64,000 nt of DNA, taken from the NCBI GenBank assembly GCA_003956705.1, contig QZCP01000223.1:492478-556477 (forward strand). Direction: 5' to 3'. Both the position numbers and the translations under genes were made by a program. Shown here in pieces: positions 1 to 11,962 of the stretch (positions are counted from its first letter, which is position 1; each line of letters opens with the position of its first letter). The DNA is from Brevipalpus yothersi. Lineage: Eukaryota > Arthropoda > Arachnida > Trombidiformes > Tenuipalpidae. Under the pieces are notes generated by a model that was not told the origin of the DNA, did no database searches, and saw only the letters and a program-made list of their open reading frames with translations.

Positions 1-651
1 GTTTGATCGGTGTCTTCCAATTATTTACAGAAAAAGATGACTAATATGCTCATCAGTTGAAACTTTATCATTAAGGTTTCATCATTGATTGAAAAGTTTC
101 CATCTGGTTGACCAATCAATTGATGCAATTCTTGACACTCTCTTTAAAATGTCTATTCACCAACAAATAGAATTGGAGTCAATACCATGAAGTCTCAGAG
201 TTGATATTCTCAAAGTTCATTAGTGATCAAGAGAGCTTCCTGAGATCTCATTGTGACCTGACTGACCGATTCAGTCTATGCTGGGTAGTGTAGAGCTTCA
301 GTTTATAATCTTTACACTGATTCGATATTAATGGGAGAAATTATTTCTATCCATCAGAAAATAGGCTATCATTCTACAGAACAAGTTACTCGAATATACG
401 ATAGCCGAGGATTATAAGCTGAATCATACATTTAAAGTTTCTCTTAGGCAGCTGCAATTTCTTTTAAACTCATGTTAACGGGCCCAGAATTATCATTGAT
501 GAGCAAATAAATTGATTGTTGAGTACTTTGAAAAACAATTGTATTATTTTGGCTTCATAACGATCAAGAGATGATATTTGTAATTTACAAATGTTTACAG
601 ATGTGATGTATTTATAAAACTGGTATTTTATATGAAAATAAAATAGCTCTA
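1..651. other. Intergenic, 3' flank of RFWD3-like gene
   Basis: AT-rich sequence without a convincing coding frame. The nearest part must hold the 3' UTR of the minus-strand RFWD3-like gene. The only open frame (about 470-664, minus) is short, overlaps the end of the real coding region and has no recognisable content. Confidence 0.5.
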
Positions 652-2348
652 TCACAGGTGCCATTGATACGCATCGAGAGAATTTTCCGACAACGTGAGA
701 AGAATTTTATGGGAATCAAGGCTTCGCATGAAAGATAGATCATAAACTTGAGCTTTAGTGGAGACTTCTTGGATAGCTTTAGATGAATTTGTATCCCATA
801 CGTAAAATCCCCCTAAATCTTGATCACCAGTACATATTAAAGATGAATTTGGGTCCTTTGGATGAGGAGATATGATGCTTTTCAGCATTTGGTCAGCTTT
901 GCGACCTCCGTTAAATTGGGCAACACTGTCACAGTGAAAATTGCTCAAGAAAGGATCAGATCCAGGGTCCATAGTGAGTTGAAATACCTGAAAGAAGAAT
1001 ATACCTCTGTGTAAATCTAGAGTGTCAAATAAGTATCATTTTCTCAACTTACCGTGTGAGTCATATTGGTTTGGTTAGCAATTGGCCTACTGCTTAACAA
1101 AAGTCGAGATGAAGAGTTTTCAAAATCGGCAGAGATAAAATTTCCGTCAACTGGAATACGACAAGAAGCAATTTCTGAAGCTTCCTCAATTCGATAAAAT
1201 TCACAGACACGCAGTTGTGTGGCTATTAAGCCACTCATGTTATCACTATCAACGAACTTTATAGAGACAATAGGAGGAGAAGTTTCATCCTTAATATCTC
1301 TGACGGGTGATGACATTCTAACGTCAAATTCGACTACTTTACCATTGGCAAGGCCTGCATAAAAAAGATTAGTATTTTTCTGATTCCAAGTACAGCTCCA
1401 AACAGGCGACTCCATATCATACGAATTATTGATAGAACAGGAAATCAAATTGGTCAACTTCAAAGTCTTGTCCATTGAGGCTGACAAGATGAGGGCTTCA
1501 GTTGGATGGAAGGAGATATCTTTCATCGGTGCTCGATGAAGAGGGATGAATTTACCAGGCACGAAATCATTTACATTCATACTCTTCAAACCATAATCAG
1601 GAAAAGGACCAGAACGATTGCGTTGGGAGAACACGATTAAACCACGAGCATCCGATGAGGTGATCACTCTGCTCTCACTATTTGGGCCGAGATCTAACCT
1701 TCTTAGAGACTTGAAGTGTTCGATTTTCTGTTTTTTTCTAGGAGAAATGGAAATCTCGGACACCTTCGACCCTTCGATCATCCCTGATTTGACAGCTTGT
1801 ATCTTCTGATTAATTTTCTTCAGATCCTCTTTGATTTCTTCAATTTGAGCTTGATTCAGCATCTTGTTTAGATTGAGATTACTCTTTTCACTCATCAGAG
1901 TTCGAATGATACTTTTTTCCTTTTCAACTTCCAGAAGTGCAGCCGTTTCCTCGCTACTGTCGATTATCTTTATATTCTTTGCATATATAATCCATACATC
2001 ATCTTTCTTTATTTTTTGATTACAATTTGGACATAAAGCAGAGCCAGATCGTTTAGCTTCATTCTGTTCAATCCACCGATTAATACACTTTTCTCCGAAA
2101 AGGTGACCACATTTGAGTGAAGTGATTCGATGTCCAGGCTCGGTGCTAGTTATATCACAGCAAATATTACAAATGATCCCCTCATCAGAGATCGTCTTAT
2201 CCGCTTCATTCTCCTCATTCTGATTCACTACCTGTATCCATAAAAAGAAACAGTTTCCCCATCAGATCATCATAATATTATATCGTCCTGAACATTGCAT
2301 CATACATACCTCCTTCTTCTTGCGTCCTCCTCTCCTCCTCTCAGCCAT
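652..2348 (-). CDS. RFWD3: RFWD3-type RING and WD40 E3 ubiquitin ligase, 3 exons
   Basis: RFWD3 is an E3 ligase acting on RPA and RAD51 at damaged replication forks. Coding exons are 2310-2348, 1053-2231 and 652-987, with introns of 78 and 65 bp, both GT-AG and phase 0, giving 517 residues. The RING finger spans about residues 34-83 (C34, C37, C54, H56, C62, C80, C83). A coiled-coil-like helix follows at about 100-160, then WD40 repeats; segments such as LSASMDKTLKL, PVWSC and YAGLANG match the human WD region. It is shorter than the human protein (774) and lacks the long SQ-rich N-terminus. The start is chosen in exon 1 because exon 2 has no in-frame ATG before the RING. Exon 1 encodes MAERRRGGRKKKE, a near copy of the SEC62 N-terminus encoded divergently next door. 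Identity of the RING/WD part is firm; the N-terminus rests on splice-site logic. Confidence 0.88.
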
Positions 2349-2917
2349 ACTTATGGTTCCATTTTCACCACCAAATAGCCGAAGAATGACCATCAAAGCA
2401 AAACACTTGCCACAGCTTCAGTAATTAACAACACAATTTCATCCTACACACTCATCGATCACCAATTTTACAAACCAATCAAATCAACTTGAGAAACTGA
2501 ATTAATTCACTCAACTCAAGTTCATTTGACAAAATCGCTTCAAAAGTTTACGTTTTATGTTTACATTGTAAACTTTACAAAAGATGACGCTACTGGTTGC
2601 CACTATGATTGTAGCGCTCTCTAATTAGTATCCATCTACATAAGACATGTCTTTACTCTCTTTTTTAGGCAGCCTACTTAGAGTGACACTAGTGTCCTCT
2701 ATTCGACTAGTTGAGTGACCTCTAGTGGATACACTTTGTGAGCCTCAAAACAAGATAAAAGAGCTAAAAAATCTTGTTCATTTTGCTCTCTCTTCCTGTT
2801 GTATACATATGAAAGGTTTTTAGATGTTTTAATTATTTTAATCATATTCTTTACACTTTGATTTGATGATTTAAAGCAACTGTGTTTGTGTAACTGATTT
2901 GTGGGTGATTACCAAGT
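2349..2917. promoter_or_regulatory. Bidirectional promoter between RFWD3-like gene and SEC62
   Basis: The two start codons are 569 bp apart and point away from each other, so both promoters must lie here. The sequence around each ATG is similar when read outward (a GGTG..ACC..AAGT block just before ATG), so the inverted duplication of the first exon may include part of the leader. At 2684-2697 there is a palindrome ACACTAGTGT. At 2715-2728 the minus strand reads CCACTAGAGGTCAC, one mismatch from a CTCF-like core. No TATA box was identified. Confidence 0.5.
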
Positions 2918-5554
2918 ATGGCCGAGAGAAGAAGAGGAGGACGCAAAAGGAAAGAGGTATGTGGTGATGATTGTGTGTGTTTTGTATGGCAAAAGATGAG
3001 AGAGAGAGAGATTGTCGAATGTTGATCACCTTCTGTGTTGCACAAATCAGGTGACGTGTTCAGATTATGAGGCAACAGCAAAATTTAGTTTTTGATGATT
3101 TTTGATGTAACTGTTTTTGGAGAGGGGGGAGGGATGAGAAGGGACACAGAGATAGCATAGATGTGTGTTTATGGATGTTTTAGTGTGGGAAAAAAATATG
3201 GGAGGAGGGCTATTATGATACTCTCTCTCTTTCTTTCTCTTGCTTGTCCATCAATATTTAACGATATGTTTATCACCCTTTTACTTTGACATGAAACATT
3301 TTTAACAGTTAGAGGATCAAAATGATGAAAACAAAGCACAAAAGCTAGAATTTGAAATTGCCAAGTATTTGAGAAGTAAATTACCACCTAAACGAACTAC
3401 TCTATTGGCTCATAAAGTTGACTATTTCATCGGTAAGTGTGGGATCATTTTTTTTTATTATTTCTTCATCCCAAGTTGTGTGTATTTGTGTGTTTCATAT
3501 GCCAAGGTGATAATCACTCATTATTTATCATTTTGTGAAGCCTCTAAAGCGATCGATTGTCTATTGGATTCAAAATGGGCTGTAAAGGGAAAAAATAATG
3601 AGGATCCTCTCTTCACCACTCGAGAGTCTGTGGTTGCATTCATGCAAAAAATGTTGACACACCAGCTATTTCATCGAGCTAAAGCGATAATCGTTAGCAA
3701 GAAGGATAAAAAACGCCTAGATGGTAAGTTTGAGAATGAGATTCTGATGTTTCTCTGCGATTACAATCACTGGCTAAGTTTTCATTCTTGATTTTGATTC
3801 TTTTTCTTTCCTCTTCTTCATCTTCGTCATCACTACATCAGATGAAGGTTCAGGAGCTGATGATGGAAAGAAAAAGGAAAAAGCGAAAAAGGATAAAATC
3901 AAGAGTGATTCCGAAAAAAACAAAGAGAAAATAGGTGATAAAAAGGATGAAAAAGAGAAGGAAAAAGATAAAGATAAGGAGAAAGAAAAAGACAAGGAGA
4001 AAAAGAAAGAAAAGAAAAAGATCAAATTGGACATGCATATGGATCAAGTTTTCGTCGATGGTAATGAGGTAAGGGAATCTCCCCTCTGCTCTTCTTTTGA
4101 TCTTATTACATCCCCTTATTACTGTTAGATACTCATTGCAACCCAGATTTTACGACCAATCTGATAAATAATAGATCCTATAGCTTATCGTTAATCGAGC
4201 ACTCTTGTGATCACATGTAACCATAGACTTTTGCAAACTAAGCACTGATCCTCGTCTTCGATATAGATATATGCGAGGAGGACCTTTCATCCTCAATTCG
4301 AGCTTTTTTGATTGGCCAAGAGGATGAGAGATTCAGCTCCCCTTCAAATATAAAGTATCACAGATTCTTGATGAAATTCGTCATCTTCCAGATGACACTT
4401 GACGTGTTTTTTGTATTTCCTTCTTGCTCTTGATGAAGTGGATCAAACTACTTTCCCGAATTCCGATTTTCATGCTTGACTTCTCTTCAGTTGAGAAGAA
4501 ATGTTTGTTTAAACCATTATCCCAATTATTAGATCCAAAATGATTCATTATTTTCTTCCCTCCTACATGTATATCCTGGAATCTTTCTTAAAAATAACAG
4601 TAATAGGATTCAAGCAGTATAAGTTTGTCACTCCCGAATGATATCAGAATCGTAAAAATAATTACCCAAATACGTTGGAAAGCCATATTTTTCTTGTCTT
4701 TCTCGAACTTTTCCTAAATTCTGAGGGTATCAATTAACTTCATGTTGAGATGCACCATTCTCAATTTGAATTATCACAAAATTCTCACTCCTAAGTACCA
4801 TCCAATTGAACTAATCCTGGTTAATCTTTACCATATATTTGCTATTTTTTCCCTCATATTGTAGCCCTATGTGTGGTTATATGACCCTGTTTCCCTGAGA
4901 ACATGGTTCTTTGGAGCTCTTGTCGTTATAACTGGTGTAGCCCTATGTTTGTTCCCATTGTGGCCCAAAACTTTCCGAAGTTATGTTTTTTACCTCAGTA
5001 TAGCTGTGGCAACTTTCTTATTCACCATTCTGGTTCTAGTAGTCCGTGAGTATAATTTCTTGGTTTCAATGTCAAATGATTGTAATCATCAAATACGTGT
5101 AACCATTCAACTTTTTCTTTTTTTCCTTCTCTTCCCGTTTACAGTTCGATTAGTGATATTTGTTATTGTATGGTTGTTGTCTCTGGGTAAACATAGTTTT
5201 TGGATCTTACCAAATCTTACGGAAGATGTTGGATTCTTCGAATCATTCTGGCCTCTATATCAATATGAATACAAAGGTGGAAAAGATGAGGATAAAGTAG
5301 AAAAGAAAGATCCTGGCGATGAGGACAATGAGGAAGGTGATAACGCAGATTCAAGTCGAGCGAGAAGTGAGACCGGATGTCATCCAGATGGAAATGATGG
5401 GCTAGAAGAATCCGGTAGTATTCATAAAGAAGTCAGAAAGCGTTCAAATAGTGAAAGATCCTCATCTTCTGAAAGAGGAGATGCTTCAGCTAGTACCAGG
5501 AGTAGTGAAAATGGATTCGAAATCCTTGATACCACTTCTGCCGACTGCACTTGA
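2918..5554 (+). CDS. SEC62: SEC62, ER protein-translocation subunit, 6 exons
   Basis: SEC62 is an ER-membrane partner of the SEC61 channel for post-translational import, and an ER-phagy receptor in mammals. Coding exons are 2918-2956, 3309-3432, 3541-3723, 3842-4068, 4865-5045 and 5145-5554; phases are consistent and give 387 residues (human 399). Family marks: N-terminal MAERRR, the block ASKAIDCLLDSKWA with FTTRESV, a very Lys/Glu-rich stretch (about residues 116-180), the motif DQVFVDGNE, then two membrane segments (about 206-224 and 231-260) and the cytosolic block FWILPNLTEDVGF..YEYKG, ending in an acidic, Ser-rich tail. The last intron (99 bp) has no stop and keeps frame, so a retained-intron form would still be open. 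The largest intron is 4069-4864. Its first exon has an inverted twin at 2310-2348. Confidence 0.95.
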
Positions 5555-6537
5555 GCTTCCTGATCCATTCTAGAGAAGCAAAATAAATAATACAGCTTGA
5601 AAAAGAAGTAATCTCGCGGTCATATCCTCCTCAAGAAAAAAAGCGTCGAGTACACATGCCCGAATCATTCTCACTCCATTTATCACTGACTCAACCAGGT
5701 TTTCCTGGTAATTCGCATTCTTTTCGTTATGTTCACTTATGGAAATCTTTTCGATGCATTGTTATCTGATAAGATTCTCTCTCTTGTAAGATGATCAAGA
5801 CGGTGTAAAATTTCTTCATTTTTTAAAGCTTAGCTCTCGAAATCTCTACCTCTTGCAGAATGATTTTTTGAGACTTATCCAGCATCTGGAATTTTCATTT
5901 ACACTCCATAAATTTCATCAATTGATGACGCTAGATAGTGAACAATATCGAATAGCTGCCAAAATATCAACAATCGCTTGAGAATTCTTCTCCAGAGATT
6001 ACATAACATTCGAAAGGGTAACCTCAAAGCGGTAGAAAAAATCGGAGGAAATTAAGCAGAATATTAGCTTCAATATTTTTGACATTTCCAATCAATCAAC
6101 TTAGACTTGAGCTTTTTAAGATTGATGTATCGTAATTGTGATATTTAACTCATATTTCCGAGCGAAATTCATCAATCAAATGCCATTCGGTACCGGGAAA
6201 AACTTATTGATGCTATATCGAAGTGTTCTAACGGGGAAAAATCTATTTAAGATAATTTTAAAAAACCTCATATTCAACATTTTCACAATCATCTGGTGAT
6301 GAATGATTCTTCCATTTAATCCATTAGAATCGTTGAAATTTTCTATCAATTAAGTAACTCAAAAAAATGAGTCAACAATTTCGCGCCTCTCGCAAATTGA
6401 TCAGCCAACAAGATGTCAGCAGCATCTGTACACGTTTTTTCAAGTGCATTTTGTGTATGTTAAACAAAATTTCAACACGTTTTTGTTGTCGGCTAATTTT
6501 TGTGATTAAATTGATTGTTTAACTTTTTTCACCTTGA
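5555..6537. other. Intergenic: SEC62 3' UTR and prohibitin promoter
   Basis: AT-rich DNA between two same-strand genes. AATAAATAATA at about 5581-5591 just after the SEC62 stop could serve for polyadenylation. No open frame of note and no repeat was seen. The final part must hold the prohibitin promoter; no core element is obvious. Confidence 0.5.
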
Positions 6538-7668
6538 ATGGCTAATTTTTTCACCAATTTGGGCCGTCTAGGCCTTGGTCTTGCCGCCGCTGGTAGTGTT
6601 GTAAATTTTGCTCTTTTCAACGGTAAGTATGGTGTATTGATTGTGGAGCGTTCTCTTTCCTCTTTTTTCTCCGATACTAATTGTCTTATGTTTTGGTTTT
6701 AGTTGATGGTGGACATCGAGCTGTCATATTTGATCGCTTTGTCGGTGTTAAGCAAAATGTAATTGGTGAAGGTACACACTTCTTCATTCCTTGGGTCCAG
6801 AAGCCGATCATTTTTGATGTACGTTCAAGAGCACGAAATGTACCGGTAGTCACTGGCAGTAAAGGTATGCGTTGTCTAGCGGATGTGTCAGGATGACTTT
6901 GTTTTTTGAGTTGATTCATTGATTGATCTTCTTCATTTCATAGATTTGCAAAATGTCAACATCACTCTCAGGATCCTTTTCCGACCTCTTCCTGACAATC
7001 TACCCAAAATTTACACTAGTCTAGGTGTCGACTACGACGAACGTGTATTGCCATCGATTACCAATGAAGTCCTTAAAGCTGTTGTGGTCAGTACTGTTTA
7101 CCCATCGGCTTGAACAAATTTTTAACACCTATTGATGTCCATTCATATGAAACTGATTTCAAGTACTCCTTCTCTTTATAGGCTCAGTTCGATGCTGGAG
7201 AGCTTATTACCCAGCGAGACATGGTCTCTCAAAAAGTCAGTGATGAACTTACTGAACGAGCAAATCAATTCGGTCTGATTTTGGATGACATTTCTCTGGT
7301 AAGGATCCACATCTATGTGTTAGTAGGAAGAAATTAACCTTTCCGTTTCTCTCACGTAGACTCACTTGACTTTCGGACGAGAGTTCACTGCTGCCGTTGA
7401 GATGAAGCAGGTTGCCCAACAAGAGGCAGAGAAAGCTCGTTTCTTAGTCGAAAAAGCAGAACAATTGAAGAAAGCTGCTGTTATTACTGCTGAAGGTGAT
7501 TCTCAAGCTGCTGCTATGTTGGCTGAAGCTTTTGGCAAGGCAGGTGAAGCATTGGTCGAGCTGAGAAGATTGGAGGCGGCCGAAGAAATTGCCACCACTT
7601 TGTCGAGATCCCGTAACATCATTTATCTTCCAACTAATCAAAATGCTTTGCTTAAAATACCTTCCTAG
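6538..7668 (+). CDS. PHB1: Prohibitin-1, inner mitochondrial membrane scaffold, 5 exons
   Basis: PHB1 forms ring complexes with PHB2 in the inner mitochondrial membrane, stabilising respiratory subunits and cardiolipin domains. Exons are 6538-6622, 6703-6864, 6944-7086, 7182-7298 and 7360-7668, joined in consistent phase to 271 residues (human 272). The N-terminus holds the hydrophobic anchor (residues about 8-26), followed by the SPFH/band-7 domain with VDGGHRAVIFDRF, GEGTHFFIPW, RPLPDNLPKIY and FDAGELITQR. A C-terminal coiled coil (VAQQEAEKARFLVEKAEQ) follows, ending in NIIYLPTNQNALLKIPS. All introns are 73-95 bp. The inferred protein is close to the animal consensus and nothing is missing. 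Confidence 0.96.
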
Positions 7669-8584
7669 AATAAAGTGATACCACTTTAGATACTTACGAT
7701 GGTGTGTAGTTATATTTTTCAAAGACATTGAACCAGCCGAAGAATTCATCTGATGATGATCCTGAAATTCTTCTTTAGCTTCTCTAAGATACATATATCT
7801 CGAGTTGCCTGCTCTAAGAATTGAAGGCCAAAGTTGAGATCTTAAAAGTCATCAGATATTTTGCTAAACTCCAACCAACTGGGACCTTGTTATGACGAAT
7901 TCTTAGCATTTCATTCAATGTAGCATAATTCATGGGAAATCATCCCATCGAATAAAAATGGATTCTTTTTCATAGCAAATTTATTCCATCGGATGATAAT
8001 GGCAAAAATTCCCTACTGATACATTTTTGTGAGATTGTGAAATCTATGAGATGATATGCTGGTTAATGGTTTTCAAATAAGCAATAATTGAAGATAAATC
8101 TGAATTGGAATGGTACTTTCAGATGCAAGAGGTACTTTGAGTACGAAACTTCAGAAGAAAACAGTTTCAGCTCAATATCGAATGAATATAGTGTCAATTT
8201 GATCGTTTGTTCTCTTCACTCTTCCAGAGGTTGTGGTTTTGTTCTTGCCATCAGTACATCTTTCAGTTTTTTTATTGTTATGCTGGAATAAGCAGGCTCT
8301 AAGGAAGAAAAGGAAAAGACACTAATTAATAATTTGAGAGGACTAGGGCACTGTTAGGATTCAATGAATGAACAAATTATATCGAACTATTCGTTTGACA
8401 GAAAAACTTTGTTTGAAATCTATTCTGAGAATTTTTCTCTTTTTTTGAAAACTTTCCATCATTAAATAATCACTGATAACCCACGAGTACTGAAAATATC
8501 CTCCAAACTTCTATTCCATGAAACAAAAAAATTGTTTCCCTCCATTAGAACGCTTGCTCGAAATTCCTCAGTATTTTCTGAGGC
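7669..8584. other. Intergenic, 3' flanks of two convergent genes
   Basis: The stretch holds the PHB1 3' UTR and, from the other side, that of the unrecognised minus-strand gene. A 67-codon frame at 8088-8291 has no recognisable content. Nothing else was identified. Confidence 0.4.
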
Positions 8585-9183
8585 CTAAGCAACTCCTAGT
8601 TCATGAGCAATATCTCGAATTCTCTTGCAGCCTATCTGATCACGTGTGATTCCTTCCTTCATCCATGAACAGTTATAGATTCAGTTTTAGAAATAGAGAT
8701 ATCGAAGAACAGAAGCTCTGACAATTAAGAGAATTTATTCTCTCGAACAGCCACTTACCGTCCTGTTCAGAGGAATGGATATAAGCTGGAATCATATTCC
8801 TCCTGTCGATCATATTTCCAATGTTTAAATCATCTTCGTCTGATCGACCTTCGGATCTAGTCGAGTAGTCGTAAGATGAGCGAAGGGCATATAACTGAAA
8901 TGATCATATATTTATTCAAATTAGTTACCACTGGTATATTGTACGAAGACTGGTTCCCATCAGAACCTCAACAATATGTTTCAAACAGAATTCCCACGAA
9001 TTCTGATCGCAAAAATGGTGATTAGACTCACCTTTGATAGAGGCTCGCTCTCTGATCTCCTGCCCATTCTCGGAATCGTTTTTACAGTTTTGGTGAAGAA
9101 TTGCCCATAAGCCATTGGGAACAATATAATAGATTCCAGAAATACCATGGATAGCAGAAAGAGACTGCCATGAAAGTGAGCTC
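8585..9183 (-). CDS. Unrecognised gene, C-terminal exons with membrane segment
   Basis: Three minus-strand blocks share one reading frame across good splice sites: 9032-9183 (152 nt), 8759-8894 (136 nt, acceptor ATTTCAG, donor GTAAGT) and 8585-8631 (47 nt, ending TAG). The encoded part starts AHFHGSLFLLSMVFLESIILF, a likely membrane helix, then a basic stretch, a Ser/Asp/Glu-rich linker (RSEGRSDEDDLNIGN) and a tail CKRIRDIAHELGVA. An alternative acceptor 4 nt upstream of the last exon would instead end in RLQENSRYCS. The 5' end is unresolved: an upstream open exon at about 9246-9422 with donor GTATC at 9251 does not join in phase to the 9183 acceptor. I do not recognise the family. The reality of the last two introns is moderately sure. 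Confidence 0.45.
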
Positions 9184-10289
9184 CTTGATAGTAATAAGCA
9201 TAATTTTGGTGAAAAAAAGAGAGTATTGGGAATAATTAGTTATCATATGATTTTTTGATACCTGAACTTGAGTATCGTCTAAGAAAGTCAAAGTTGAGAG
9301 CCTGACTCTTTGGTCAGACTCAAGTTCGTGAAAAGAAAGAGAATTTTCTGGAAGAATCTCCCGAATCACTGCTATCAATTGGGAATGGCTACTCAAAAGA
9401 ACTGGCAACTTGTTGGACTTCGATCAAATCCATTTAGATTATTTCCTATATTTTCTTTGAAATTAGGTTAATTCATTCCATAGCTAATTATAGAGGTAAA
9501 TTTTGCTCCATATTCGGAGAGAGAATCTTTCATTAGATTACCCATGTTGATCTCGAGATCAACACTTATCTTGGTTAACTCTAGAGTAAATTTATTTTCC
9601 GCACAGCAATAGCTGACCAAAAGCATACTGCAAAAGTGGTCCAGGAATATTCAAGTCAACAGAATGTAGGTCATTAATTCGTCGCTCCAGAATTTTCCTC
9701 TATTTTCCCCTTTATTTGGAATTTTTATCAGTGCTCTCAAGATTCTCAAGAAAATGACCACTTTCCGTCAATCAACCTGTTGCATTTCCTAGCATATGCG
9801 AATGAATTATACATTTATTTTTTACCACTCCATTCAACTAAGGATTTCAACTCCACATGACAGTAATTCTCATTTAGAGGTTGCTATTATTGTCAACAGG
9901 AACGTTCATATGTATGTGTGATAGACAAAGATAGTTTGGCCCTTAAAAATGAAGTGATGGAGCACAAACGACCTCCTGGTCCTTGTTCTAGTAGCTAGCT
10001 AGCTTATTTGGCAAGCATTTGAATCCTCTTGGAGAGAGAATGTTTGCTATTAAAAATACTTCTTCATTCTCTCTCTCTCTCTCTAACATGGGTTCTGTAG
10101 GACACATGATGAAAGCCAATCTAGCTGCAATAGAAAATGAAGAGACAGAAGAAACGTTCACCATACGTTTGCCAACTCTGCTAAGTTAATATGGTCTTTA
10201 ATACGCCTTATAAGTATCTGACAGGCTACAATATGTATGTTCTTCGTTGTGATCCATTCTTAGATCGGATGGAGAAGGCGGATGAGAGG

Positions 10290-10320
<31 letters not shown>

Positions 10321-10479
10321 GGAGGAACCATGTTTCGATACACTCTCTGGGAATAGAATTTGAAAAAATTCACAAAGACTCAGTTGATCATCATCTCGCT
10401 AGCGGATTCAGATTCACCATCAGTTGAGTTTATCTTTTCACCTTTGTTTTACCGTTAAGTTTGATTAAATCGAACAAAA
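9184..10479. other. Intergenic between divergent genes
   Basis: This should contain upstream exon(s) and promoter of the minus-strand gene ending at 8585, plus the promoter of Mlc2. An open minus-strand block at 9246-9422 may be a further exon. Short (CT)n at about 10070-10084 and (GA)n at about 10291-10320 occur. No firm gene was found. Confidence 0.4.
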
Positions 10480-11962
10480 ATGGTAAGGATATGAATAGTT
10501 TGTACCCTTTGATTCCTCATTCAAGCGTCAATGGTTAGTGATACATTTTGTCTACCTCGTTCAAAAATTTAATTTTACAAGTGATTTTTCAATCTTCTTG
10601 TGGTGACATTTTCTTAGTATCATTGATTGTCAATCATTGAGCCAGACTTGGGATATTTCCAATATTTTTTTCACTTGATTTTACTCATAAAAATTTTCTG
10701 CCACAAATCGCTCCTCAAGTGGTGATCGATGGATCACCAACAACATAAAAGTGTAGACAAAATGTTAAATAGGATCAATTGTAAAAGCCTAATGATTAAC
10801 TCGCTCTTGTGTCGAGTGTTGGATAATACGAGCATTATTTAATGATTTTTCTATCTCTTCCATGATACAATAGTCTGAGAAGAAGAAGAAGTCAAAGGGA
10901 GATGATGAGAATGGCTCTGGCAAAAAGCGAGCTCAACGTTCTGGATCCAATGTGTTTGCCATGTTCACCCAGAATCAAGTACAAACTTTCAAAGAGGTGA
11001 GTCAATGATCTGATTGTAATCACACTGGAACTCATGAACCACATGCATAGCGTAAATTTTTCTGAATTTCGAGATATCACAAACGAAATCAAACTCAACC
11101 CTCAATCAGATCAAAGTTTCTTATCAGTGGAATTTTTTTCACAATCATTTACAGGCCTTCCAAATGATCGATCAAGATAAGGATGGTTTCATATCGAAAA
11201 GTGACATAAGGCAAACTTTTGACTCACTTGGTAAGCTCATGAATTCGAATATGAATCATACTGTCTATAGCTGAATCTTTTTTTTCCCTCGCTCAAAATT
11301 GAATTCAGGTCGAATGTGCACTGATGCTGAGCTTGAATCAATGATCTCTGAGGCTCCTGGTCCTATCAATTTCACCACATTTTTAACCATCTTCGGTGAT
11401 CGAGTTTCAGGTATTTTCTATGTTTCGATAATTTTCCTGTAACTAGTGACCATCCTAATCGGTGACCAATCATGGAATGAAGTTCAGTAAAGGTGAAACT
11501 CAACCAATAGTAATCAACCTTATTTTTCTTCTTGCTTATTAATTAGGTGTCGATGATGAACAAGTTATTTTGAATGCTTTTGCTCAGTATGACGAAGGAG
11601 AGGGAAAATGCAACGAAGATACGTGAGTATTTGTGATCTGATGTTTAAAATCTATCAACACAAAATGAATACTTAATTGACAACTTTTTTGTCTCAATTA
11701 ATTAAGTTTGAAACATGCTATCATGACATGGGGTGAAAAATTCACCCAAGACGATGTAAGTTTCTACGATCACTTCTGATTGATGATGGCTGAGAAATTT
11801 TTCATGACTAATTTTTGGTAATTATCATCCCTTTTTCTCCCCTCATAGTGGAATACTGCCATCGCCGAGGCACCAATTGACCATGCTGGCAAAATAGATA
11901 TCAAAAAGTGGGCTCGAACAATTACTGGTGCTAATGAGGAAGAAGAGGAAGCGGCAGCCTAA
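10480..11962 (+). CDS. Mlc2: Muscle myosin regulatory light chain (Mlc2 type), 7 exons
   Basis: This EF-hand light chain binds the myosin lever arm and regulates contraction through phosphorylation. Coding exons are 10480-10482, 10874-10996, 11155-11230, 11309-11410, 11547-11622, 11707-11755 and 11849-11962, giving 180 residues. The first coding exon holds only the ATG; the donor GTAAGG follows at once. A Lys-rich N-terminal extension leads to KKRAQRSGSNVF: Ser26 matches the kinase target Ser19, while the usual neighbouring Thr18 is Gly. The first EF-hand loop, DQDKDGFISKSD (residues 48-59), keeps its Ca/Mg ligands; later EF-hands are degenerate, as in the family. The acidic tail EEEEEAAA and the block EAPGPINFTTFL favour arthropod muscle Mlc2 over the non-muscle form. 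Confidence 0.92.

Noticed and set aside
3369..3791. 140-codon frame within SEC62
   Set aside because: It reads through the intron at 3433-3540; the spliced model restores the conserved ASKAIDCLLDSKW junction.
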